Counted from the first letter of the stretch, positions 16,333-25,332 are shown. The stretch: DNA of 64,000 nucleotides from Bradyrhizobium iriomotense (GCF_030160715.1 NZ_BSOW01000024.1:1-64000), one strand, 5' to 3'. Numbers and translations are program-made. Notes: a model not told the origin generated them from the letters alone.

Positions 16333-17177
16333 AGGAGCTGGAACGGCCGGACACTGCGGCTCTGCGGGCGAAATACCCCGATGCCTTCGAGCGGCCGGCG
16401 GCGGCGCGTCTCGCGACGCCCGCCATGATCGTGGCGGCGCTCGCCGTCTTCATGTTTGGCCTGCACGATCTCGGCTTCGAGCCGGCAAAGTTCATCGCCG
16501 GCCTCAAGCAGCTCGGCTGGATCACCATGATGATGATCCCGCCTGATCCCGGAACGTCGCTGCCGCTCTATCTGAAGGCGCTGGGCGAGACGCTGTCGAT
16601 CGCGCTGCTCGGCACAACGCTCGCCGCAACGCTGGCGCTGCCGGTCTCCCTGCTCGCGGCGCGCAATATCGTGCCGCCGAACATCATCCGCTTTCCGGTG
16701 CGGCGCTTCCTCGATTCGATCCGCGGCGTCGATACCCTGATCTGGGCGTTGGTCTGGATCAACGTCGTCGGCCTCGGCCCGTTCGCCGGCGTGCTCGCGA
16801 TCATGGTTTCGGACTTCGGCGCGCTCGGAAAACTGTTTTCGGAGGCGATCGAGGCGGCCGACAAGAAGCAGGTCGAGGGCATCAGGGCGTCAGGCGGTAG
16901 TGCCCTTCATGAGATTCGATTCGGCCTGATGCCGCAGGTGCTGCCCGTGATTGCCGGCCAGGTGCTCTACTTCATCGAATCGAACACGCGCTCGGCCAGC
17001 ATCATCGGCATCGTCGGTGCCGGCGGAATTGGGCTTCAGCTTGCCGAGCAGATCCGCGTGCTGGAATGGCAGAAAGTGTCGTTCCTCGTGCTGATGATCC
17101 TGGTTGCGGTCGCCGCGATCGACTTCATCTCCGGAAAACTCCGCTTCGCCATCATCGGGCGAAGGGCTGTGACTTAG
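16329..17177 (+). CDS. phnE: Phosphonate ABC transporter permease 2
   Basis: A 282-residue permease paralogous to its upstream neighbour. It has a short charged N-terminus, a membrane segment at about residues 35-52, the EAA loop (EAADKKQVEGIRASGGSA) and the GIVGAGGIGLQLAEQIRVLEW segment. It is the last gene of phnCDEE and ends 51 bp before the convergent phnF stop. The open frame extends upstream into phnE1, but the ATGA overlap at 16329 marks the true start. Confidence 0.93.
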   Translation: MKELERPDTAALRAKYPDAFERPAAARLATPAMIVAALAVFMFGLHDLGFEPAKFIAGLKQLGWITMMMIPPDPGTSLPLYLKALGETLSIALLGTTLAATLALPVSLLAARNIVPPNIIRFPVRRFLDSIRGVDTLIWALVWINVVGLGPFAGVLAIMVSDFGALGKLFSEAIEAADKKQVEGIRASGGSALHEIRFGLMPQVLPVIAGQVLYFIESNTRSASIIGIVGAGGIGLQLAEQIRVLEWQKVSFLVLMILVAVAAIDFISGKLRFAIIGRRAVT

Positions 17178-17193
17178 GAGGCCGCTCTTCGCC

Positions 17194-17215
17194 TCGCCCC
17201 GCTTGCGGGGAGAGG
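17194..17215. terminator. Hairpin between convergent phnE and phnF
   Basis: ctcgccccgc and gcggggagag pair across a TT loop, placed between two convergent stop codons. The same ctctccccgc/gcggggagag motif recurs at about 25030-25175 and a looser form at 44062-44095, so it is a dispersed element doubling as a possible bidirectional terminator. Confidence 0.45.
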
Positions 17216-17227
17216 GAGAGCAACGCC

Positions 17228-17959
17228 TCACCCATTCTCCACCAGAAACTCAACCCGCTCCGCCGCAAAGCGCGAGCGCTTCGTCACCAGCGGCTTGCCA
17301 TCGGGATCGACGTCGGTGGAATCGACCACCAGGATCGGGCGCCCGAGCGCGAGATCTAGCCGCGCGGCGTCGGTTGCATCGACAATGCCGGCCGTGATCC
17401 GGGTCGAGCCGCGGCGGTAGTCGCGGACGCCGTAATGCGCGAGCAGTTTTGTCATCGAGCGCGTGGCGGCGAACACCGCACCCGCATCAGGAAAGAGTTC
17501 GGCTGACAGCCAGGACGTCGAGACGCAGATCGGCGTCCGATCGGCAAAGCGCACGGATTCGATCCGGACCAGCCGCGCGCCGGTCTTCACGCCGAGTTCC
17601 CGTGCGAGCTCCCGGCTCGCCACGTCCTCCGACGCCTCGATCAACTGTCCGCGCGGCTCGCGGCCGCCGGCGCCGACGATCTCCGAGAAGCGCGTGCGCG
17701 AGCGCAAGGGATAGGCGAGCTTCTGCGCCTCGACATAGGTGCCGCTGCCGCGCTCGGCGCGCACCAGGCCGCGCTCGGCGAGCGCCGCCAGCGCGCGCCG
17801 CACCGTATGGCGGTTCACGCGATAGGTCTCGGCGATCTCCATCTCGCCGGGCAGCTTCTCGCCGGCGGCAAAGCGGCCGTCGGCGATGCCGCGCTCGATG
17901 CCGTCGGCGACCAGTCGCCACAGCGCGACGCCGGAGGAGGCGGTGTCCTGAAGGCTCAT
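17228..17959 (-). CDS. phnF: GntR-family (HutC subfamily) phosphonate regulator
   Basis: A 243-residue regulator. The N-terminal winged helix-turn-helix spans about residues 12-75 (GEMEIAETYRVNRHTVRRAL, then LAERGLVRAERGSGTYVE). A UTRA effector-binding domain fills the C-terminal two-thirds. It is divergent from phnGHIJKLMN; a 12-4-12 palindrome in the gap is its likely operator. PhnF homologues in mycobacteria repress phosphonate or phosphate uptake genes; here repression of the C-P lyase operon is the expected role. Confidence 0.93.
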   Translation of the reverse strand: MSLQDTASSGVALWRLVADGIERGIADGRFAAGEKLPGEMEIAETYRVNRHTVRRALAALAERGLVRAERGSGTYVEAQKLAYPLRSRTRFSEIVGAGGREPRGQLIEASEDVASRELARELGVKTGARLVRIESVRFADRTPICVSTSWLSAELFPDAGAVFAATRSMTKLLAHYGVRDYRRGSTRITAGIVDATDAARLDLALGRPILVVDSTDVDPDGKPLVTKRSRFAAERVEFLVENG

Positions 17960-17992
17960 ATCGATCGGAAGCCTATCTCCAAAATCACACGA

Positions 17993-18010
17993 TTGTCACG
18001 AAACAGTCAT
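17993..18010 (+). promoter_or_regulatory. Candidate Pho box upstream of phnG
   Basis: TTGTCAC-gaaa-CAGTCAT shows the PhoB 7-4-7 layout, with 5 of 7 and 6 of 7 matches to CTGTCAT. It lies between divergent phnF and phnG, upstream of the PhnF palindrome, consistent with activation under phosphate starvation. Confidence 0.5.
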
Positions 18011-18023
18011 GGCGCATCATTAT

Positions 18024-18051
18024 CAAGTTGTCTATTATCATAGACAACTTG
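18024..18051. promoter_or_regulatory. PhnF operator palindrome
   Basis: A perfect inverted repeat with 12-bp arms (caagttgtctat and its complement) around a 4-nt centre, TATC. The core GTCTAT...ATAGAC is the kind of site bound by HutC-type GntR regulators. It ends 15 bp before the phnG start and lies in the phnF-phnG divide. The assignment to PhnF is by position. Confidence 0.7.
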
Positions 18052-18066
18052 AATTCGGCAAGCCTG

Positions 18067-18531
18067 GTGAATGACGTGACCACGCAAGACAGCCTCAAGA
18101 CCCGGCGCAAGGCGGCGATGGCCGTGCTGGTGCAGGCGGATGCAAGCGATATCGCCGGCCGTCTTCGCACTATCGCCCTGCCGCGGCATGACGATCTGCG
18201 CCTGTCCGAGAATGGCCTCGTGATGCTGCGCGGCCGCGTCGGCGGCGACGGCGCGCCATTCAACCTGGGCGAGGCCACCGTGTCGCGCGCCGCGGTGCGG
18301 CTTGCGACCGGCGAGGTCGGCTTCGGCTACACGCTCGGCCGCGACGGTGAGAAGGCGCGGCTGATCGCGCTCTGCGACGCGCTGGTGCAGTCGGAAGAGT
18401 TCGCGGGCGCCCTCGAGCACGATGTCATTGCGCCGTTGCGTGCGGAGCTGCATGCGCGGCAAGCGCAGCGCGCCGCGCAAACGGCGGCAACGAAGGTTGA
18501 TTTCTACACCATGGTGCGCGGTGAGGGGTGA
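18067..18531 (+). CDS. phnG: C-P lyase core complex subunit PhnG
   Basis: A 154-residue PhnG. With PhnH, PhnI and PhnJ it forms the core complex, and with PhnI it helps attach phosphonate to C1 of ATP ribose. Recognisable stretches are LRLSENGLVMLRGRVGGDGAPFNLGEAT and the C-terminal TKVDFYTMVRGEG. The reading frame is open far upstream, but that part is antisense to phnF; GTG at 18067 (or 18076) gives the standard length. First gene of phnGHIJKLMN. Confidence 0.9.
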   Translation: MNDVTTQDSLKTRRKAAMAVLVQADASDIAGRLRTIALPRHDDLRLSENGLVMLRGRVGGDGAPFNLGEATVSRAAVRLATGEVGFGYTLGRDGEKARLIALCDALVQSEEFAGALEHDVIAPLRAELHARQAQRAAQTAATKVDFYTMVRGEG

Positions 18532-18535
18532 GGCC

Positions 18536-19147
18536 ATGACCACGATTGCGGAGCTGCCCCCGGGGTTCGCCGACAAGGTTTTGTCGGCGCAATCGACCTT
18601 CAGATCGGTCATGGACGCGATGGCGCGGCCCGGCGCGGTGCAGCGAATCGTTCCCGTCGCGGGCACGCCCGGAGCCATGATGCGCGGCACGGCGGCGATC
18701 GCGCTGACGCTGTTCGACCACGATACGCCGCTCTGGCTCGATGCGCGGATGTCGGAAAGCTCCGACGTGCTGAAATGGCTGAAGTTCCACACCGGCGCGC
18801 CGGTAATCCAGGATTCCTCGATCGCGAGCTTTGCGCTGATCGCCGATGCTGCCGCGCTTCCTTCGCTCGAGCGCTTTGCGCTCGGCAGCAACGAATATCC
18901 GGATCGCTCGACTACGTTGATCCTGCAAGTCGAGGGCCTCAACGCAGGGGTGGCCTTCGAGCTCCGTGGCCCGGGCATCGACGGCGTGACGACGCTCCAT
19001 GCGGCGATTAGGCCAGCCGACCTGTTCGAGCGCCTGCGCATCAACGAGGCGCTGTTTCCGCGTGGCATCGACGTGGTGCTGGTCGCCGATGACGCCGTGG
19101 TTGCGATCCCGCGCACCACGCGTGTCCTGAGCAAGGGAAGCCGGTAG
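18536..19147 (+). CDS. phnH: C-P lyase core complex subunit PhnH
   Basis: A 203-residue PhnH, a PLP-transferase-fold protein that lacks PLP in characterised homologues. It binds within the PhnGHIJ complex. The motif FRSVMDAMARPGAVQRI near residues 23-39 is typical. Start ATG 18536 lies 4 nt after the phnG stop, so translation is coupled. Its stop precedes phnI by one nucleotide. Confidence 0.93.
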   Translation: MTTIAELPPGFADKVLSAQSTFRSVMDAMARPGAVQRIVPVAGTPGAMMRGTAAIALTLFDHDTPLWLDARMSESSDVLKWLKFHTGAPVIQDSSIASFALIADAAALPSLERFALGSNEYPDRSTTLILQVEGLNAGVAFELRGPGIDGVTTLHAAIRPADLFERLRINEALFPRGIDVVLVADDAVVAIPRTTRVLSKGSR

Positions 19148-19148
19148 C

Positions 19149-20252
19149 ATGTATGTCGCAGTCAAGGGCGGCGAACGCGCCATCGAGAACGCCCATCGCC
19201 TGCTGGCGCATGCGCGGCGCGGCGACCAACGCGTGCCCGAAGTCACGCTCGACCAGATTTCGGAGCAACTCGGCCTTGCCGTCGATCGCGTCATGAGCGA
19301 AGGCTCGCTCTATGACCGCGAGCTCGCGGCGCTCGCGATCAAGCAGGCGCGCGGCGACCTGATCGAGGCGATCTTCCTGGTTCGCGCCTTCCGCGCCACG
19401 CTGCCGCGTTTCGGCGCAAGCGAGCCGGTCGACACCGGCGCGATGCGGGTGCAACGGCGGGTGTCGTCGACGTTCAAGGATATTCCGGGCGGCCAGATTC
19501 TCGGGCCGACCTTCGACTACACCCATCGCCTGCTCGATCCGGCTCTTGCCGAAGGTTTCGTGCCGGAAGAGCCCGCCACAGCCGATGCCTCGCCTGCGGC
19601 GACGCCGCGCGTGACCGATATTCTGGGTCGCGACGGCCTGATCGAACCGTCACCGCAAGCAGAAGATGGCGTACCCGTCGGCGATCTCACGCGAGAGCCG
19701 CTGAATTTTCCGGCCGATCGAGATCTTCGGCTACAGAATCTCGCGCGCGGCGACGAAGGCTTTCTGCTGGCGATGGGCTATTCCACCCAGCGCGGCTATG
19801 GCCGCAACCATCCTTTCGCCGGCGAGATCCGCTTCGGCGAGGTTGAGGTCGAATTCTTCGCCGAAGACGTCGGCTTTGCCGTGCCGCTGGGCGCGATCGA
19901 ACTGACCGAGTGCCAGATGGTCAACCAGTTCAAGGGGTCGGCCACGGAAGCGCCGTGCTTCACCCGCGGCTATGGCCTCGCCTTCGGCCAGAGCGAGCGC
20001 AAGACCATGTCGATGGCGCTGGTCGATCGCGCGCTTCGTGCCCGTGAGCTCGGCGAGGAGGTGCTGGCGCCCGCGCAGGACGAGGAATTCGTGATGTCGC
20101 ATTCGGATAACGTCCAGGCGACCGGCTTCGTCGAGCATCTGAAATTGCCGCACTATGTCGACTTCCAGTCCGAGCTTGGTCTCCTGCGCAAGCTGCGTCA
20201 GGAATTCGCCGAGGCCAATGACGCCGAGCCGATGAAGGAGGCCGCGGAATGA
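19149..20252 (+). CDS. phnI: C-P lyase core complex subunit PhnI
   Basis: A 367-residue PhnI, the nucleosidase-like subunit that displaces adenine from ATP with phosphonate in the presence of PhnG, PhnH and PhnL. It starts MYVAVKGGERAIENAHRLL as in other PhnI proteins, and the length agrees (E. coli about 354). Conserved segments include GDEGFLLAMGYSTQRGYGRN and FGQSERKTMSMALVDRAL. It overlaps phnJ by ATGA. Confidence 0.95.
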   Translation: MYVAVKGGERAIENAHRLLAHARRGDQRVPEVTLDQISEQLGLAVDRVMSEGSLYDRELAALAIKQARGDLIEAIFLVRAFRATLPRFGASEPVDTGAMRVQRRVSSTFKDIPGGQILGPTFDYTHRLLDPALAEGFVPEEPATADASPAATPRVTDILGRDGLIEPSPQAEDGVPVGDLTREPLNFPADRDLRLQNLARGDEGFLLAMGYSTQRGYGRNHPFAGEIRFGEVEVEFFAEDVGFAVPLGAIELTECQMVNQFKGSATEAPCFTRGYGLAFGQSERKTMSMALVDRALRARELGEEVLAPAQDEEFVMSHSDNVQATGFVEHLKLPHYVDFQSELGLLRKLRQEFAEANDAEPMKEAAE

Positions 20253-21133
20253 ACGCGCCTGCCTACAATTTCGCCTATCTCGACGAGCAGACCAAGCGGA
20301 TGATCCGCCGCGCGATCCTGAAAGCGATCGCGATTCCCGGCTACCAGGTCCCGTTTGCCAGCCGCGAAATGCCGATGCCCTATGGCTGGGGCACCGGCGG
20401 CGTGCAGGTCACGGCCGCGATCCTCGGACCCGATGACGTGCTGAAGGTGATCGACCAGGGCTCCGACGACACCACCAACGCGATCTCGATCCGCAAATTC
20501 TTCGCCAAGACCGCCGGCGTTGCCACCACGACTGCGACTGAGAATGCGACCGTGATCCAGACCCGTCACCGCATTCCCGAAACGGCGCTCGGGCCAAACC
20601 AGGTGCTGGTCTATCAGGTGCCAATCCCGGAGCCGCTGCGCTTCCTCGAACCGCGCGAGACCGAGACCCGGCGCATGCATGCACTCGCCGAATACGGCCT
20701 GATGCACGTCAAGCTCTACGAGGATATCGCCCGGTTCGGCCATATCGCCACCGCCTACGCCTATCCGGTGAAGGTGAACGGGCGCTACGTGATGGACCCG
20801 TCGCCGACGCCGAAATTCGACAATCCAAAGATGGACAATTGCCCGGCGCTCCAGCTCTTCGGCGCCGGCCGCGAGAAGCGCATCTATGCGATCCCGCCCT
20901 ACACACAGGTGGTGTCGCTCGATTTCGAGGATCACCCCTTCGAGCCCTACCGCTTCAACGCGCCCTGCGCGCTGTGCGGCGCCGAGAATTCGTATCTCGA
21001 CGAGATCGTCACCGACGACAAGGGCGGACGCATGTTCGTTTGCTCCGACACTGATTTTTGCGAGGAACGTCAGACGGCCGGCCACCATGGCAGCCTGAGC
21101 GCCGCGCCGTACAAGGAGAAGGCGCATGGCTGA
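20249..21133 (+). CDS. phnJ: Carbon-phosphorus lyase PhnJ (radical SAM)
   Basis: A 294-residue catalytic subunit that cleaves the C-P bond of ribose 1-alkylphosphonate 5-phosphate. The iron-sulfur/Cys pattern C-X2-C-X21-C-X5-C is intact (from CALC through CSDTDFC near residues 245-275). The glycine implicated in the radical mechanism lies in AIAIPGYQVPF. Length matches E. coli PhnJ (about 281). All key residues are present, so the enzyme should be active. It overlaps phnI and phnK. Confidence 0.97.
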   Translation: MNAPAYNFAYLDEQTKRMIRRAILKAIAIPGYQVPFASREMPMPYGWGTGGVQVTAAILGPDDVLKVIDQGSDDTTNAISIRKFFAKTAGVATTTATENATVIQTRHRIPETALGPNQVLVYQVPIPEPLRFLEPRETETRRMHALAEYGLMHVKLYEDIARFGHIATAYAYPVKVNGRYVMDPSPTPKFDNPKMDNCPALQLFGAGREKRIYAIPPYTQVVSLDFEDHPFEPYRFNAPCALCGAENSYLDEIVTDDKGGRMFVCSDTDFCEERQTAGHHGSLSAAPYKEKAHG

Positions 21134-21920
21134 GCCTATGCTTGAGAACGATCAGCCGCTGCTGGTCGCGGACGCCTTAGGCAAATCCTACGGCAGGATC
21201 GCGGCCTGTCGCGACGTCTCCTTCGCACTCTATCCTGGCGAGGTGCTGGCGATCGTTGGCGAATCCGGCTCGGGCAAGTCGACACTGCTGCAGCTCCTGT
21301 CGGGCCAGCTGGCCGCAAGCAGCGGCTGCGTCTCCTACCGGATGCGCGACGGCGTGACGCGTGATCTCGCAACGCTCGGCGAGGCCGAGCGGCGCTTCCT
21401 GTTCCGCACCGATTGGGGCTATGTGCACCAGGATCCCGCACAGGGCCTGCGCATGGCGGTCTCAGCCGGCGCCAATGTCGGCGAACGGCTGATGGCCGTG
21501 GGATGGAACCACTACGGCCGCATCCGCGACACCGCCTCAAACTGGCTGGAGCGCGTCGAGATCGACGTCGCGCGCATCGACGACGCGCCGCGTACCTATT
21601 CCGGCGGCATGCGCCAGCGTCTCCAGATCGCCCGTAACCTCGTCACCGAGCCGCGCCTCGTCTTCATGGATGAGCCGACCGGCGGCCTCGATGTCTCCGT
21701 GCAGGCGCGCCTGCTCGATCTCTTGCGCAACCTTGTTGCCGAATTGCATCTCGCCGTCATCATCGTCACCCACGATCTCGCGGTGGCCCGGCTGTTGTCG
21801 CATCGCGTGATGGTGATGAAGGGCGGCCGCGTCATCGAAACCGGCCTGACCGACCAGGTCCTCGACGACCCGCGCGAGCCCTATACTCAACTCCTCGTCT
21901 CCTCGATTCTGCCGCCATGA
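21126..21920 (+). CDS. phnK: C-P lyase system ATP-binding protein PhnK
   Basis: A 264-residue ABC-type ATPase that docks on the PhnGHIJ core and is not part of the importer. Walker A is GESGSGKST (about residues 44-52), the signature is YSGGMRQRLQIARNL, Walker B is LVFMDEPTGGLD, and the switch His is in VTHDL. Start 21126 overlaps phnJ by 8 nt; ATG 21138 is an alternative. It overlaps phnL by ATGA. Confidence 0.95.
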   Translation: MAEPMLENDQPLLVADALGKSYGRIAACRDVSFALYPGEVLAIVGESGSGKSTLLQLLSGQLAASSGCVSYRMRDGVTRDLATLGEAERRFLFRTDWGYVHQDPAQGLRMAVSAGANVGERLMAVGWNHYGRIRDTASNWLERVEIDVARIDDAPRTYSGGMRQRLQIARNLVTEPRLVFMDEPTGGLDVSVQARLLDLLRNLVAELHLAVIIVTHDLAVARLLSHRVMVMKGGRVIETGLTDQVLDDPREPYTQLLVSSILPP

Positions 21921-22627
21921 GCCGCCCGATGACCGCCATGATCGACGTCGCCGATGCGCAAAAGACCTTCACGATGCACCTTCAGGGTGGCGTCGAGCTG
22001 CCCGTCGTGCGGGGCGTGACGTTCCACGTCAATCCCGGCGAATGCGTCGTGCTGTCGGGCCCGTCGGGTGCAGGCAAGTCGTCGATCCTGAAAATGATCT
22101 TCGGCAATTATCGTTGCGACGGCGGCCGCATCGGCATCCGCCATCGCGGCGCGCTGATCGATCTTGCCAGCGCCGAACCGCGTCAGATCCTCAACGTCAG
22201 GCGCGACACGATCGGCTATGTCAGCCAGTTCCTGCGCGCGGTGCCGCGCGTTGCGACCGTCGACGTCGTCGCCGAGCCGCTGATCGCGAGCGGCGTGGCG
22301 CGGCCCGAGGCACAACAGCGCGCGGGGGCGTTACTGCATCGGCTGAACATCCCCGAGCGTCTCTGGCAACTCCCGCCGGCGACTTTCTCCGGCGGCGAGC
22401 AGCAGCGCGTCAACATCGCGCGCGGCTTCATTCCGGAGCTGCCGATCCTGTTGCTTGACGAGCCGACCGCTTCGCTCGATGCGGCGAACCGCGCCGTCGT
22501 CGTCGAGCTGATCGCCGAGAAAAAGCACCACGGCGTCGCCATGGTCGCGATCGTCCACGACGACGAGATCCGCCATCTGATCGCCGATCGCATCGTCGAC
22601 GTCACAAGTTTTGCCGCCGCGGCCTGA
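21917..22627 (+). CDS. phnL: C-P lyase system ATP-binding protein PhnL
   Basis: A 236-residue ABC-type ATPase. Walker A is GPSGAGKSS, the signature is FSGGEQQRVNIARGF, Walker B is ILLLDEPTASLD, and the switch is VAIVHDDE. It is needed with PhnGHI for ribose 1-phosphonate triphosphate formation and stacks on PhnK in the complex. It lies between phnK (4-nt overlap) and phnM (11-bp gap). Confidence 0.95.
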   Translation: MSRPMTAMIDVADAQKTFTMHLQGGVELPVVRGVTFHVNPGECVVLSGPSGAGKSSILKMIFGNYRCDGGRIGIRHRGALIDLASAEPRQILNVRRDTIGYVSQFLRAVPRVATVDVVAEPLIASGVARPEAQQRAGALLHRLNIPERLWQLPPATFSGGEQQRVNIARGFIPELPILLLDEPTASLDAANRAVVVELIAEKKHHGVAMVAIVHDDEIRHLIADRIVDVTSFAAAA

Positions 22628-22638
22628 AGGACCTGGAA

Positions 22639-23796
22639 ATGAACGCCAAGCCGAATGAAACCGTGATCGCCAACGCCAGGATCGTGCTGGCTGACGGCGT
22701 GATCGAGCAAGGCTGGATCGCGCTTAGCGAGGGGCACATCGCCGAGATCGGCGAGGGCAGGGCGCCAGCAGGCGCCGAGGATGCCGGCGGCGATCTGATC
22801 ACGCCCGGCCTGATCGAGCTGCACACCGATCATCTCGAAGCGCACTACGTGCCGCGTCCAAAGGTGTTCTGGGATCCCGTCGCCGCCGTCATCTCCTATG
22901 ACGGGCAGCTTGCGACGTCAGGCATCACCACGGTGCTGGATTCCTTAAGGGTCTGGCGCGAGGACGGCGCCGAGGAGGTCGACGGCCGTGCCGGCACGCT
23001 CGCCGCTGCGATCGCCAACGCACGCGAGCACGATCTCTTGCGGGCCGATCACTTCCTGCATCTGCGCTGCGAGATTCCGATGCCGAGCGTGGTGGAGGAG
23101 GCCAGGGAGCTGGTCGGCCGCCCCGATGTCCGGTTGATGTCACTGATGGACCACACGCCGGGCCAGCGCCAGTTCCGCGACGAGGTCAAGCTGCGCGACT
23201 ACTACCGCGGCAAGGGCGGTGGCATGACTGACGCCCAGCTCGATGAGCTCTTTGCCAGGCGCTTCACGTACCAGCAGACCTATGCTGCCACCAACATGCG
23301 CGAGATCGTCGCATTGGCGCAGGAATACGGGATTCCACTGGCGAGCCACGACGACACCACCGAGGAGAACGTCACCGACGCGATCCGCGACGGCATCGCG
23401 GTCGCGGAGTTTCCGACCACGGTGGAAGCTGCGCGCGGCCTGCACGCAGCCGGCATCGACATCTTGATGGGCGCGCCGAACGTGGTGCGCGGCGGTTCGC
23501 ATTCGGGCAACATCGCCGCGGTGGATCTCGCGCGCGAAGGGCTCCTGGACATCCTGTCGTCGGACTACATCCCGTCGAGCCTCCTGATGGCCGCGCTGCA
23601 ACTGCCGCAGCATGCGCCGGCGATCAGCCTCCCGGCCGCGATTCGCACGGTGACGAAGGCGCCGGCCGAGGCGGTCGGGCTCTCCGATCGTGGCGAGATC
23701 GCGGTCGGCAAGCGCGCCGATCTGATCCGCGTCCATGTCGCAGGCAGCGTGCCTGTGGTCCGCAGCGTCTGGCGGGAAGGAGGCCGCGTCGCATGA
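22639..23796 (+). CDS. phnM: Alpha-D-ribose 1-methylphosphonate 5-triphosphate diphosphatase (canonical PhnM)
   Basis: A 385-residue amidohydrolase that removes pyrophosphate from the triphosphate intermediate before PhnJ acts. The metal motifs are ITPGLIELHTDHLE (about residues 55-68), LASHDDTT, GAPNVVRGGSHSG and SSDYIPSSLL. It matches E. coli PhnM in length and motif spacing better than the minus-strand paralogue at 11546-12739. It overlaps phnN by ATGA. Confidence 0.95.
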   Translation: MNAKPNETVIANARIVLADGVIEQGWIALSEGHIAEIGEGRAPAGAEDAGGDLITPGLIELHTDHLEAHYVPRPKVFWDPVAAVISYDGQLATSGITTVLDSLRVWREDGAEEVDGRAGTLAAAIANAREHDLLRADHFLHLRCEIPMPSVVEEARELVGRPDVRLMSLMDHTPGQRQFRDEVKLRDYYRGKGGGMTDAQLDELFARRFTYQQTYAATNMREIVALAQEYGIPLASHDDTTEENVTDAIRDGIAVAEFPTTVEAARGLHAAGIDILMGAPNVVRGGSHSGNIAAVDLAREGLLDILSSDYIPSSLLMAALQLPQHAPAISLPAAIRTVTKAPAEAVGLSDRGEIAVGKRADLIRVHVAGSVPVVRSVWREGGRVA

Positions 23797-24389
23797 GCGA
23801 GAGCCCGTCGATTGCGCCACAACAGACCGCGGTGATCGGGCCCGGACGCCTGGTTCTGGTCGTTGGTCCCAGCGGTGCCGGGAAGGATACGCTGCTTGGT
23901 CTTGCCAAAGCTGCCCTCGCCGAGGACCACGACATCGTCTTTCCGCGTCGGATCGTGACGCGGGAGGCGTCCGCCGCCGAGGACAACGTGTCCTTGACTT
24001 CGGATGAATTCCGCCGCGGACTGGACCACGGCGATTTCGCTGCGCATTGGGAGGCGCATGGCCTCTCATATGCGCTGCCGATCGAGATCAATGACGATAT
24101 CCGCGCCGGCCGCACGGTCGTCGTCAACGTCTCGCGTACGGTGATCGGCGCGATGCGCCAGGCCTATGGCAACGTCGTGGTGGTCGCGATTACGGCGCCG
24201 CCTGACGTCCTCGCCCAGCGTCTCGCAGCGCGGGCGCGCCGCAGCGATGGCAATATCCAGGAGCGGCTCGAACGACATGTCGACGACGCTTCGGCGCGTG
24301 CCGACGTCACGATTGTCAATGCCGGCAGCGCCGATTATCACAGTCGCCAGCTCGTCCGTGTGATCCGCAACGAATGCTGGCGCGAGTAG
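23793..24389 (+). CDS. phnN: Ribose 1,5-bisphosphate phosphokinase PhnN
   Basis: A 198-residue guanylate-kinase-like P-loop enzyme. Walker A is GPSGAGKDT near residues 28-36, followed by RRIVTREASAAEDNVSL, as in PhnN. It makes PRPP from ribose 1,5-bisphosphate, the product of cyclic-phosphate opening, and returns the ribose to nucleotide synthesis. Its presence implies that some phosphodiesterase (PhnP or a substitute) completes the pathway. Confidence 0.93.
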   Translation: MSESPSIAPQQTAVIGPGRLVLVVGPSGAGKDTLLGLAKAALAEDHDIVFPRRIVTREASAAEDNVSLTSDEFRRGLDHGDFAAHWEAHGLSYALPIEINDDIRAGRTVVVNVSRTVIGAMRQAYGNVVVVAITAPPDVLAQRLAARARRSDGNIQERLERHVDDASARADVTIVNAGSADYHSRQLVRVIRNECWRE

Positions 24390-24405
24390 CAAAGGAGCAG
24401 GTGGA

Positions 24406-25017
24406 ATGACGGTGATTGCGACGGTCGAGGAGCTCGAGGCCATCTATGGCGTCACCAACGATGCCTCGACCGTGAAGGTCGCCGATCATGTCACGCCGCT
24501 CTACCGCGTCTTCATCGAGACGTCGCCCTTTGCCGCGCTGGCCACCATTGGCCCGGAGGGCATCGACTGCTCGCCACGCGGTGATCTGCCCGGCTTCGTG
24601 CGCATCCATGATCCGAAGACGCTGATGTTGCCCGATCGTCGCGGCAACAACCGCATCGATTCCTTGCGCAACATCGTTCGCGATCCGCGCGTCTCCCTGA
24701 TGTTCCTGATCCCCGGCTCCGGCAACGCGATCCGTGTCAACGGCCGGGCGCACGTCTCGGTCGATCCGGAGCTGCTCGCCTCCTTTGAGGTCGACGGCAA
24801 GGCGCCGCGCAGCGTCATGGTCATGACCGTCGATGAGCTCTATTTCCAGTGCGCCCGCGCCATCGTCCGCTCAGACCTCTGGAATCCCGACAAGCGCGTC
24901 GACCCCAAGACCTTGCCGACGCCCGGTCAGATCCTCGCCGAGATGAGCGACAACAAGGTCGGCGGCGAAGAGTACGACCGCGCCTGGCCCGCCCGCGCGG
25001 CCGCGACGATGTGGTGA
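24406..25017 (+). CDS. FMN-binding pyridoxamine 5'-phosphate oxidase-family protein
   Basis: A 203-residue split-barrel flavoprotein of the type annotated as FMN-dependent PPOX-class (MSMEG_1061-like). The core ETSPFAALATIGPEGIDCSPRGD (split here as FAALATIGPEG and DCSPRGD) and the NRIDSLRNIVRDPRVSLMF segment form the FMN site. It lies 16 bp after phnN on the same strand, so it is probably the distal gene of the phn operon, but a phosphonate role is not established. It may reduce or oxidise an unidentified small molecule. Confidence 0.8.
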   Translation: MTVIATVEELEAIYGVTNDASTVKVADHVTPLYRVFIETSPFAALATIGPEGIDCSPRGDLPGFVRIHDPKTLMLPDRRGNNRIDSLRNIVRDPRVSLMFLIPGSGNAIRVNGRAHVSVDPELLASFEVDGKAPRSVMVMTVDELYFQCARAIVRSDLWNPDKRVDPKTLPTPGQILAEMSDNKVGGEEYDRAWPARAAATMW

Positions 25018-25027
25018 TTCTTTCCAA

Positions 25028-25175
25028 CTCCTCCCTCTCCCCGTTCTTACGGGGAGAGGGTTGGGGTGAGGGGCTCTATCCTCAATCACGGTGATATAGG
25101 ACTCGCGGAAGGCCCTTACCCGGAATTCAAGCTTCGCTTGAATTCCGACCTCTCCCCGCAAGCGGGGCGAGGTGA
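25028..25175. repeat. Intergenic hairpin-rich segment
   Basis: It holds ctctccccg...cggggagag, an inverted gaattcaagc/gcttgaattc pair (about 25122-25145) and a second ctctccccgc/gcggggcgag element. They may terminate the phn operon. Apart from these, no gene was seen in 25018-25332. Confidence 0.55.
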
Positions 25176-25332
25176 CTTCGCCGCGAGATGATTCCATTTG
25201 CCGGTGCTTGCACGCGGAGAAGCCCGCATGCGCCGCCACGCGAAATATGGATACCCATTTCATTGACCGATCGCGTCGATCGCCCGATATTGGACGTACC
25301 GAAACTGCTCCCGCGATGCCGAAGGCCGCAGC

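Noticed and set aside
17449..18066. Upstream extension of the phnG frame
   Set aside because: It is antisense to phnF and crosses the regulatory region; PhnG length requires a start at 18067 or 18076.
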